A stretch of DNA of 64,000 nt. Source: Streptomyces tibetensis (lineage in GTDB: Bacteria; Actinomycetota; Actinomycetes; Streptomycetales; Streptomycetaceae). The stretch covers positions 25,327-89,326 of the forward strand of contig NZ_SZVW01000032.1 in assembly GCF_007655005.1 (NCBI RefSeq), written 5' to 3'. Below are positions 23,893 to 31,300 of this stretch, in pieces. Both the position numbers and the translations under genes were made by a program. The number at the start of each line of letters is the position of its first letter. The first letter of the stretch is position 1. Under the pieces are notes generated by a model that was not told the origin of the DNA, made no database searches, and saw only the letters and a program-made list of their open reading frames with translations.

Positions 23893-26448
23893 TCAGCCGT
23901 TCAGGGGCGCGACGGTCAGCTTGTCGATGTCCGGCGCGTACGCCGTCGAGTTGCCGAAGGTGACGGTGTTGGTGCCGGCCTTGAGGGTGACCGGGACCGG
24001 CAGGTCCCAGAAGTCGGACCAGCTGTAGGAGTTGCGGAACATGACCCTCTGGGAGGTGTCGTCGACCGTGATGTCCGCTGCCCGGGAGATGACGTTGGTG
24101 TTGTAGTTGCCGGACCCCGCGACCTCGGCGTTGGCGTAGCGCACGTTCATCACGTAGCGCCCGGCCGAGGGGGCGTTCACCTTGAAGGTGAGCGTGTTGC
24201 CGGCGCCCAGTCCGACGTGCCCGACGTACTTGCCGCCGGAGGCCCAGGAGTTGCCGGAGACCGACGCGGTGCCCGCGGGGGTGGCGTCCTCGGCCTCGTA
24301 GGTCTTGGTCCCCGAGGTGCTGACCGCGCCGGTGACGCGCAGATCGCGCAGGGTGAGGCTGCCGTTGCCCGGGACGGCGGCGGTGATGCGGTTGTTGCCC
24401 TGCGACAGGTACAGCCGCAGGGACCTGTCGGTGACACGACCCCGGGTGGAGGGGAGCGCGGCGGCGGTGGCGCCGTCCAGGCTCAGGGCGCCCTCGCCGG
24501 TGGCGGCGTAGTCGGCGTGCACGGTGTAGTAGCCGTCGGCCGGCGCGTGGACGTCGAAGGCGGCCTTGTCACCGGGGCTCAGCACCAGGGCGCCGGCGCC
24601 GCTGATCCCGGAGGCGCTGTAGTCGTACGACGGGGACCCGCTGATGTCGGCGTAGGCCGCGGGGTAGACGGAGTCCGGGGTCCTGGACGCGGTGAGGTCG
24701 ATCTTGTCGAGGGTGACCTCGTTCGTGCCCTTGCCCAGGGTCAGGGTGTGTTCGCCGGCCGTCAGGGACACGGGCGTGCGCGCCGTGGCGCGGTAGGTCC
24801 AGTTCAGAGTGGAGCCGTAGGTGAGGGTCTTCGGCGAGCCGCCGTCGACCGTCAGGGTCTGGGTGGCGGGCCCGCCGGACTGGTTGCCGTAGAAGACGTC
24901 CAGGTCGTAGGTGCCGGTCTTCGGAACGTCGACGGTGAAGGCGACCTTGCTGTCCGGCTGGTTCAGGCTGCCGACGTCCTTGGTGCCCGAGGTGGCGAAG
25001 CCGTAGGGGTTGCTCAGCGAACCCTGGGAGTAGACCGTGCCGCTGGTGATCGCGGCGTTCTCCGCCTCGTACGACGCGGACCAGGGCAGGCTCGCCGCGG
25101 TGGGTGAGCCGCTGCCGGCCGGGTTGACGGTGACGCGGTACGCCGCCATGGCGTCCAGGTTCGTCAACGGCACGGTGACGCTGCCGTTCGTGGCGACCTT
25201 GCTGGTGGTGCGGGACACCACGCTCGGCGCGGCGGCGCCCTCGTAGCCGCTCCAGCCGATGCGCTCGACGGTGACGTGGACCTTCTTGCCGAAGCGCTCG
25301 GGGACGTTACGGATCACCGTCTCGACGTCACCGGAGGTGCCGCCGAGCAGTACCTGGGCCTGTGTGCGGCCGGTGTCCAGTGAGGCGATGCCCTGGACGG
25401 TGTCGACCGTGTTCGGCTGCGGCGGGTCCAGCCGCACGGTCTTGCCGGTCAGGCCCGCGTACCAGCGCAGCAGCCACCAGGTGCCGTTGGGGATGTTGGT
25501 CTGCGCGGCGTTGTCGTTGAGGTTGCCCGCGATGTTCCAGTACGCCTGGTCGGCGTAGACCTTGTTGCGCTCGAACATCGACAGCCACTGGACCATCTGG
25601 CCGGGCACGGACTGGTCACGCCGGTTGCCGTACTCGTTGATGGCGACCGGCCGTTCGGAGATGCCGGCCTTCGCCTCGACGGCCCGGTAGTCGGCGAGGT
25701 GGGACTCGAAGTCCTTCAGGGAGCCCGGGCCCAGTTCGTGCCACGTCGTGACGTCCGGGAGCACCTTGTCGGCCTTGGCCCACGGGTAGAAGTCGCCCAT
25801 GAGCCTGCCGTCGTAGTGGGTCTCGTTGGGCCCCGCTATCCGGGCGTCGGGGATGATCGAGCGGATCTTCTTGTAGACGGTGCTCCAGTCGCTCCGGAAC
25901 CTGCCCAGGGCGCTCGCGTACTTGGCGCTGTCGCTACTGCCCAGATCCGGATACCAGTTGCCGTCCGGTTCGTTGAAGGGCACCCACACGAAGTCGTCCC
26001 GGTCGGGACGTGAGGCGACCTTGCGGACCATGGTGTCGACCTTGGCCAGGTAGTCGTCCAGACCGAGGTTCTCGTACGGCCACTGGGCGTAGACGTCCTG
26101 CATGTAGATGTGGACCTCGCCGCCGCCGTTGCGGTCGTAGCCCTTCTTGATCGCGAGTGCGTCCCCGTTGGGGTGCTGCGCGCCGTCCGGCGCCTTCTGC
26201 ACGACCGTAGTCATATGCAGCGGGGCCACCAGCTCGTCGCCCGGGACGCCGTCGTCGCTGAGCCCGTACAGCGTTCCGTTGGCGCCGTGCATCACGTCGC
26301 CGGTGGTTTCGCCCAGGTCGACGGTGACCCGCGGGGTGGCCGCATGGGCGACCGGAGTGGTCACGGCCGTGCCGATCAGCGCGGCGGCGCAGGCGATGGC
26401 CCCCATGAGGCGCGCGGTGTTGCGTGAGGTGTGCTCGGTTCGGGGCAT
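23893..26448 (-). CDS. Secreted GH39-like glycosidase with several carbohydrate-binding domains
   Basis: An 851-aa secreted enzyme from ATG 26448 (GGAGGACG upstream). The signal peptide is residues ~1-37 (LMGAIACAAALIGTAVTT, cleavage AHA-A). The catalytic (beta/alpha)8 part covers ~40-380. WVPFNEPDGNWY carries the acid/base Glu after Asn, the clan GH-A mark, and VAINEYG carries the probable nucleophile. A beta-sandwich follows, then three CBM6/35-like modules, with YEAENA (~440) and YEAEDA (~710) starting two of them. The specificity is not certain. It closes the second sugar operon and probably releases the oligosaccharide that the importer takes up. Confidence 0.82.
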   Translation of the reverse strand: MPRTEHTSRNTARLMGAIACAAALIGTAVTTPVAHAATPRVTVDLGETTGDVMHGANGTLYGLSDDGVPGDELVAPLHMTTVVQKAPDGAQHPNGDALAIKKGYDRNGGGEVHIYMQDVYAQWPYENLGLDDYLAKVDTMVRKVASRPDRDDFVWVPFNEPDGNWYPDLGSSDSAKYASALGRFRSDWSTVYKKIRSIIPDARIAGPNETHYDGRLMGDFYPWAKADKVLPDVTTWHELGPGSLKDFESHLADYRAVEAKAGISERPVAINEYGNRRDQSVPGQMVQWLSMFERNKVYADQAYWNIAGNLNDNAAQTNIPNGTWWLLRWYAGLTGKTVRLDPPQPNTVDTVQGIASLDTGRTQAQVLLGGTSGDVETVIRNVPERFGKKVHVTVERIGWSGYEGAAAPSVVSRTTSKVATNGSVTVPLTNLDAMAAYRVTVNPAGSGSPTAASLPWSASYEAENAAITSGTVYSQGSLSNPYGFATSGTKDVGSLNQPDSKVAFTVDVPKTGTYDLDVFYGNQSGGPATQTLTVDGGSPKTLTYGSTLNWTYRATARTPVSLTAGEHTLTLGKGTNEVTLDKIDLTASRTPDSVYPAAYADISGSPSYDYSASGISGAGALVLSPGDKAAFDVHAPADGYYTVHADYAATGEGALSLDGATAAALPSTRGRVTDRSLRLYLSQGNNRITAAVPGNGSLTLRDLRVTGAVSTSGTKTYEAEDATPAGTASVSGNSWASGGKYVGHVGLGAGNTLTFKVNAPSAGRYVMNVRYANAEVAGSGNYNTNVISRAADITVDDTSQRVMFRNSYSWSDFWDLPVPVTLKAGTNTVTFGNSTAYAPDIDKLTVAPLNG

Positions 26449-26460
26449 GTGCGTCCTCCG

Positions 26461-26482
26461 CCTCCCGCGTCGCTGCGGGAGG
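26461..26482 (-). terminator. Intergenic hairpin between permease and glycosidase
   Basis: CCTCCCGC (26461-26468) pairs with GCGGGAGG (26475-26482) around a six-base loop, just upstream of the glycosidase ribosome binding site. It may be a partial terminator or a stabilising hairpin that separates expression of importer and enzyme. Confidence 0.4.
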
Positions 26483-26579
26483 ATGGTGAGTGGACCCGGG
26501 GGCCCGGACGGACCGGGCGGACCGGAGAGTGAGGGCCGGGGCGCGCGGGGAGTCGCGCCCCGGAGACCGTGGGCGCGCG

Positions 26580-27434
26580 CTACTTGACGGCGCCGCTGGT
26601 GATGCCGGCGACGATCCGGCGCTGGGCGATGACGAAGACCGCCACCATCGGAAGGCTCATCATCACGACGTAGGCGAAGATGAGGTGCCAGTTGTTCAGG
26701 TACAGCTGGGCGCTCGCGACCTGGTAGAGGTTGAGCGGGAGCGTGGCCTTCTCCCCACCGCCCAGCACGAAGAACGCGTAGAAGATGTCGCTCCACGCGA
26801 AGAGCATCACCATGATCGTCGCGGTGGCGATGACGGGGCGCAGGAGCGGCAGGATCACCTGGAAGAAGACCCGGGCCGGACCGGCGCCGTCCATGCGCGC
26901 CGCCTCCTCCAGTTCCTCGGGGAGGTTCCGGATGAAGCCGGTCATGAAGAAGATCGACGTCGACAGGTACATCCCGGTGTAGACCGCGATCATGCCCAAC
27001 TGGGTGCCTGCAAGGCCGAGTTGACGCAGTTCCATGACGATGGTGATGACGGCGGGCGGCAGCAGGAGGCCGCTGATGCTCAAGGCGTACAGCGTGCCGG
27101 TCAGGCGCCCCTTGCGGCGGGCGAAGACCCAGGCGGCGCCGGCGCCCAGCAGCAGCACGAGCACCACGGAAGGGACCACGACCAGCAGGCTGTTGACGAA
27201 ACCCTGGACGACCTTGCCCTGGTCGAAGGTCTGCTGGTAGTTCTCCGCGGCCTGCACCCGGTGCGGCAGCGAGAGGTTGGGTTTGATCGCCTCGGCCTGG
27301 GGCTTCACGGACGTCACCGCGACGAGCCAGAGCGGGATGCCGATGGTGACGGCCGCGATGAGCAGGACGGCCGCCGGCTGCAGCAGGCGTGGGGCGCGCC
27401 GGCGGGCGGGAGCGAACACGGTGGTGGCGGTCAC
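26580..27434 (-). CDS. Carbohydrate ABC transporter permease, MalG type
   Basis: A 284-aa permease with six hydrophobic segments. The EAA loop is EELEEAARMDGAGPARVFFQ and the C-terminus is RRIVAGITSGAVK. ATGA overlap (27431-27434) couples it to the MalF-type gene. As in the first locus, no ATPase is encoded nearby. It differs clearly in sequence from the 8843-9721 permease, so the two loci carry distinct importers rather than a recent duplication. Confidence 0.92.
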   Translation of the reverse strand: MTATTVFAPARRRAPRLLQPAAVLLIAAVTIGIPLWLVAVTSVKPQAEAIKPNLSLPHRVQAAENYQQTFDQGKVVQGFVNSLLVVVPSVVLVLLLGAGAAWVFARRKGRLTGTLYALSISGLLLPPAVITIVMELRQLGLAGTQLGMIAVYTGMYLSTSIFFMTGFIRNLPEELEEAARMDGAGPARVFFQVILPLLRPVIATATIMVMLFAWSDIFYAFFVLGGGEKATLPLNLYQVASAQLYLNNWHLIFAYVVMMSLPMVAVFVIAQRRIVAGITSGAVK

Positions 27435-28387
27435 TGGTTGTTCTCCCTCCGGCGCAGGCCGACGATCACGGGCACGGCGAGGACGACGACCACCAGGAAG
27501 AGCACCAGGCTCATCGCGGACGCCTGGGCGTACAGGCCCTGGCCGAAGATGCGGAACATGTAGATGTTGAACACCTCGGTCTCGCTGCCCGGACCACCCC
27601 CGGTGGTGGCCTGGACGATGTCGAAGGTGTTCATGGAGCCGATCAGCGCGGTCGTCACGTTGAACGTCACCGCGGGCGCCAGCAGCGGGAACCGGATCGA
27701 CCAGAAGGTGCGCCAGGCGCCGGCCCCGTCGATCCGGGCGGCCTCCAGCACGTCACCGGGCATGCTCTTCAGGCCCGCGAGGTAGATCAGCATGGCCAGT
27801 CCCATCCACTTCCAGCCGTGCACGAGGGTCACCACGACCAGGGTCCAGGTCGTCGACCCCAGCCAGGGCGTGTCGAGCTGGTGCCCCGAGAGGGCGGACA
27901 GCACGCTGTTGAGCGCCCCGTCCTGCGCGAGCAGGGCCCGGAAGATGTAGCCCACGGCCAGGGCGGAGATCAGCACGGGCAGGAAGAACACCGCCCTGAA
28001 GAAGCGGTTGAAGCGGGTGTCCCGCTCCAGCAGCAGGGCCAGGCCCAGACCGAAGCCGTTCTGGAACACGGCCACCAGGACCGCGTACTCCAGGGTGATG
28101 CGGATGTCGCGGGCCATCGAGCCGTCGTTCAGGATGGTCTCGAAGTTCGACAGGCCCACGAAGCCGATCTGCGGGTGGAACGCCGACCAGTCCGTGAACG
28201 GGTAGACGAAGTTCAGCAGGTTCGGCAGCAGGAAGAACGCACCGAACACGGCGAGCGCGGGAAGCGCGAACCACCACGGCTGGTCGGCCTTCCTGCGGAC
28301 GCGCTCGCGTCTGCTGCGGCGGGGCGATGCGCTCCGGTCCTTCGCGCGTGTGGCGTCGAGGGCGCCCCTGGTGGCGGTGTCCACCAC
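27431..28387 (-). CDS. Carbohydrate ABC transporter permease, MalF type
   Basis: A 318-aa permease. A basic N-terminus (RRSRRERVRRKADQPWW) leads into the first membrane segment. The EAA loop is GDVLEAARIDGAGAWRTFWS. It starts at GTG 28387 with GGAGGTG eight bases upstream; the next codon is also GTG. A stem-loop around 28409-28437 lies between it and the binding-protein gene, an arrangement that often lowers permease expression relative to the binding protein. Confidence 0.92.
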   Translation of the reverse strand: MVDTATRGALDATRAKDRSASPRRSRRERVRRKADQPWWFALPALAVFGAFFLLPNLLNFVYPFTDWSAFHPQIGFVGLSNFETILNDGSMARDIRITLEYAVLVAVFQNGFGLGLALLLERDTRFNRFFRAVFFLPVLISALAVGYIFRALLAQDGALNSVLSALSGHQLDTPWLGSTTWTLVVVTLVHGWKWMGLAMLIYLAGLKSMPGDVLEAARIDGAGAWRTFWSIRFPLLAPAVTFNVTTALIGSMNTFDIVQATTGGGPGSETEVFNIYMFRIFGQGLYAQASAMSLVLFLVVVVLAVPVIVGLRRRENNQ

Positions 28388-28408
28388 TTTCTCACCTCCG
28401 AATGCGGG

Positions 28409-28437
28409 CCCGGGCGCGCCGCCGACGGCGGCCCGGG
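28409..28437 (-). other. GC-rich stem-loop between binding protein and permease genes
   Basis: GCCGCC (28418-28423) pairs with GGCGGC (28427-28432), with CCCGGG tracts flanking both sides. It is a probable mRNA stabiliser or attenuator within the operon. Confidence 0.4.
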
Positions 28438-28462
28438 GAGCGGGCTGGTGAAAGGGCGCCGG

Positions 28463-29773
28463 TCAGAAGCCGGAGACGCCGCGCGCCTTGAGCACCTGCT
28501 CGAACTGGTCCTGGGCGGCCTGGGCGACCTGCTGGGGCGACTTCTTGCCGTAGATCATGTCGGCGAGGGCGAGGTGCATGTCGGGCGCGGTCAGGGCCTT
28601 GACCTGGAAGACACCGGTGGCGGAGGACAGCGCCTCGGCCTGGGCGATCGCGGTCTGCGGCAGACCGCCGGGGTTGGGCACCGACGGCTGCACCGAGACG
28701 AGCTTGTTCGCCTTGATGTAGTCCGGGTAGTCCTTGCCCAGCCAGAAGGACAGGAACTGCCGGGCGGCGTTCTGCCGCTTGGTGGCGCCGGTCTTGAAGG
28801 CGACGACGCCGTTGGTCTGGTCGGGCGAGTACTCGGCCTTGGCGGCGCTGTTGGCGATGGGGAACCAGCCGAGCTTCTCGTCCATCTCCTCCGCGCTGGA
28901 GGTGGCCTGTATCTGGGCCTGCAGCGAGGTGACGTTGAGAGCCATCGCGGCACTGCCGTCCATGATCGCCTTGCCCTGGTCGACGAACGTGGCCGTCTTG
29001 TAGTTCTTCTGCGCCAGGCCGCCGTCGAGGACCTTCGTCCTGTACGTGGTGATGGCGTCGACGATGGTCTTGTCGGTCCAACTGGCCTTGTTCTTGTTCA
29101 GCTTGTCCCAGAACGTCTGCGGCAGATCCGTCATCTGCACCTGGACCTGCCACTGCAGGGGCCACTTGTCGCCGCCGACCTCGAAGAAGGGGGCCGCGCC
29201 CGTCTTGGACTTGATCTTCGAGGCGGTGGCGAGGAGGTCGTCGTAGCTCTTCGGCATCGTGGTGATGCCGGCCTTCTTGAAGACGTCCTTGTTGTAGTAG
29301 ACGCCGAGGACCGCGGGGCTGGTGACGATGGCCGCGTAGCGGTGGCCATCGACCTGGCCGAGGCTCTGCTCCGTCTTGCCGAGCCTCGGGACCCAGTCCT
29401 CGTTGTCGAGCTGGAGCAGGTTCTGCTGCGGCTGGATGAACGGCAGGGTGCTGCCCGTGGGCTGCCAGAACATCAGGTCCGGCTTGACGCCCGAGGCGAG
29501 CTTGGTCGGGACGTTCGACTCGTACGGGTCGGGGATGACCTCGGTGTTGATCTTGGCGCCGGTGGCCTTCTCGAACGCCTCGATGGCCTGCTTGGGTTGC
29601 CCGACGCTGTTCTGGGCCGTCCACATGGTGAGTTCGACACCCTTGAGGTCGGCGGTCGGGTCGACCGATCCCTCGGGAGCGGCGCCGGTTCCGCCGGCGG
29701 TGCTGTCGCTGCAGGCGGTGGCGGTCAGGCCGAGCAGACAGGCGGTGACAAGGACGGAGACGGCTCTTCTCAT
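28463..29773 (-). CDS. Sugar-binding lipoprotein of an ABC transporter
   Basis: A 436-aa lipoprotein. The signal peptide MRRAVSVLVTACLLGLTATAC has its lipobox at TATAC, Cys21. The mature part has VELTMWTAQNSVGQPKQAIE, the first strand and helix of family 1 binding proteins, with GNSxxKAEYSPDQTNGVVAF-like sequence in the second lobe. It is followed by its two permeases and preceded by the LacI regulator 115 bases upstream. The ligand is probably a galactose-containing oligosaccharide, inferred from the divergent alpha-galactosidase. Confidence 0.92.
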   Translation of the reverse strand: MRRAVSVLVTACLLGLTATACSDSTAGGTGAAPEGSVDPTADLKGVELTMWTAQNSVGQPKQAIEAFEKATGAKINTEVIPDPYESNVPTKLASGVKPDLMFWQPTGSTLPFIQPQQNLLQLDNEDWVPRLGKTEQSLGQVDGHRYAAIVTSPAVLGVYYNKDVFKKAGITTMPKSYDDLLATASKIKSKTGAAPFFEVGGDKWPLQWQVQVQMTDLPQTFWDKLNKNKASWTDKTIVDAITTYRTKVLDGGLAQKNYKTATFVDQGKAIMDGSAAMALNVTSLQAQIQATSSAEEMDEKLGWFPIANSAAKAEYSPDQTNGVVAFKTGATKRQNAARQFLSFWLGKDYPDYIKANKLVSVQPSVPNPGGLPQTAIAQAEALSSATGVFQVKALTAPDMHLALADMIYGKKSPQQVAQAAQDQFEQVLKARGVSGF

Positions 29774-29888
29774 GGCGAGATCCTTGGTCGTGAGGAGCGG
29801 GAAGGCGGTGCGGTGCTGTCAAGAGAGGCGATGACTGCGGGGAACGGGAAGGGAGGAGGAGACGGGGCGCGTGGCTGTGCGTTCCGGC

Positions 29889-30980
29889 TCAGGTGCGGCG
29901 CGGGCCCGCACTCTCCCGGAGGATGAGGGCGGGTGCGGCCGGCAGTACCGCGGGTGCCTGCTGATCGGGGTCGAGCCGGGTGCGCAGCAGCCCGAAGGCG
30001 GCGCGGCCCAGCCCCTGGAAGTCCATGCGGACCGTCGTGAGGGACGGTGTGACGTAGGCGGAGTGCGGAGCGTCGTCGAACCCGATGACGCTGACGTCCT
30101 CCGGGACCCGTCGGCCCGCGTGGTGAAGGGCCCGCAGAACACCCAGCGCCAGGTCGTCGTTGCCGCAGAGGATCGCGGTGGCCTCGGGGTTCCGGGCGAG
30201 CTTCTTCCCGGCCTCGTACCCGGCCTGGGCGTCCCAGCCCTTGCCGGACGGCTCGGGAACGGCGACACCGGCCGACTCCAGGGCCTGGCGCCGGCCTTCG
30301 GCGCGCGGGCCCACCGAGCGCCGGGATCCGGTCGAGGCGGGAATCGCCACGTAGTGGACGGTGTCGTGCCCCAGCGCCAAGAGGTGTGCGGTTGCGGCAC
30401 GGGCCGCCTCGCGGTCGTCTGCCCACACGGCGGGCAGACCGGGTGAGCTCCCCGGGGGCGGAGCCTCCACCACCGCCGCGCACGGCACGTGTGCCGGTAC
30501 GCGGTCCAGGGCCGCCGCGCCGAGGCGGTCGAAGCCGATGACCACCAGGCCGCCACCGGTGTCGGCGGCCGAGGCGATCGTGCGGTCCAGGTCGTCCTCG
30601 AAAGTCAGGACCCGCACGCCGAGCGTGTGGCCCGCGGCGCGGGACGCCTCCTCCAGGCCCTGCAGGGTGGCCGCGTAACCGTGGAGCAGGGTGTTCGACG
30701 TGAGGACGGTGATCGACCGGTTCACGCCGCTGGCCAGTGCGAACGCGGTGGCGTTGCGCCTGAATCCCAGGACGGTGATGGCCTCCTGCACCCGCTTGCG
30801 CGTTTCCTCCCGGACGTTCGGGTGGCCGTTGATGACCCTCGAAACGGTCTGGTAGGAGACGCCCGCCGCCTGGGCGACATCGCGGATGCTCGCGGCCTTC
30901 TGCTGCCCCTGAGGAAGGTCGGCGGAGCTGCCCGACCTTGTGTGACCGGTCACAAACATGCGAGGATTGTGAGCGGTCAC
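29889..30980 (-). CDS. LacI-family transcriptional regulator
   Basis: The HTH is SIRDVAQAAGVSYQTVSRVI, followed by the hinge RRNATAFALASGVNR and the effector domain ending SVIGFDDAPHSAYVTPSLTT. From the first possible GTG (30980) it is 363 aa; ATG 30959 or GTG 30953 would remove 7-9 residues. Two operator-like palindromes (30941-30954 and 30967-30982) overlap these start codons, so the true start may be the downstream one and the gene is very likely autoregulated. It heads the operon of importer and GH39-like enzyme and is divergent from the alpha-galactosidase. Confidence 0.9.
   Translation of the reverse strand: MTAHNPRMFVTGHTRSGSSADLPQGQQKAASIRDVAQAAGVSYQTVSRVINGHPNVREETRKRVQEAITVLGFRRNATAFALASGVNRSITVLTSNTLLHGYAATLQGLEEASRAAGHTLGVRVLTFEDDLDRTIASAADTGGGLVVIGFDRLGAAALDRVPAHVPCAAVVEAPPPGSSPGLPAVWADDREAARAATAHLLALGHDTVHYVAIPASTGSRRSVGPRAEGRRQALESAGVAVPEPSGKGWDAQAGYEAGKKLARNPEATAILCGNDDLALGVLRALHHAGRRVPEDVSVIGFDDAPHSAYVTPSLTTVRMDFQGLGRAAFGLLRTRLDPDQQAPAVLPAAPALILRESAGPRRT
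30941..30954. promoter_or_regulatory. Perfect LacI-type operator palindrome
   Basis: TGTGACCGGTCACA is a perfect 14-base palindrome centred on CG, the usual symmetry of LacI-family operators. It lies in or just after the start of the LacI gene. Confidence 0.7.
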
Positions 30981-30982
30981 AA
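30967..30982. promoter_or_regulatory. Second LacI-type operator
   Basis: TTGTGAGCGGTCACAA is a 16-base palindrome with one mismatched pair, sharing TTGTGA/TCACAA arms with the first site. The two centres are 27 bases apart. It spans the most upstream LacI start codon and faces the alpha-galactosidase promoter. Confidence 0.7.
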
Positions 30983-31010
30983 CGCGGGCGTCAAGAGACC
31001 GTGAGCGCGA

Positions 31011-31300
31011 AATCAGCTCTCCGGCACATCCGCCGCCGGGGCCCGGCCTTGTCGCCGTTGGTGAATCCCCAGATCAACCCCACGTAGCCGCCGCAGGACC
31101 GAATCATCCCGGAAGGGGAATCGCGTTGACCGCTACCGTCGAAACAGCCGAGGGCAATCAGCTCTCCGGCACATCCGCCGCCGGGGCCCGGCCTTGTCGC
31201 CGTTGGTGAATCCCCAGATCAACCCCACGTAGCCGCCGCAGGACCGAATCATCCCGGAAGGGGAATCGCGTTGACCGCTACCGTCGAAACAGCCGAGGGC
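31011..31300 (+). repeat. Exact 145-bp tandem duplication covering the alpha-galactosidase leader and start
   Basis: Bases 31011-31155 are repeated without a difference as 31156-31300. The unit starts AATCAGCTCTCCGG and ends GCCGAGGGC. It contains the GGAAGGGGAA ribosome binding site, the TTG start and the first ten codons of the alpha-galactosidase. In the first copy the same start opens a frame of 27 codons that stops at 31207-31209. The period of 145 is not a multiple of three, so the first start is out of frame with the gene. Confidence 0.95.
31126..31209 (+). other. Decoy upstream frame made by the duplication
   Basis: TTG 31126 has the same ribosome binding site as the real alpha-galactosidase start. 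It encodes TATVETAEG and then a basic, arginine-rich tail before TGA, 27 codons in all. It is a by-product of the 145-bp duplication, but it could be translated and act as a leader peptide. Confidence 0.5.

Noticed and set aside
27389..29926. 845-aa plus-strand open frame over the second importer operon
   Set aside because: Low-complexity GC shadow of two permease and binding-protein genes that have clear signal peptides and EAA loops on the other strand.
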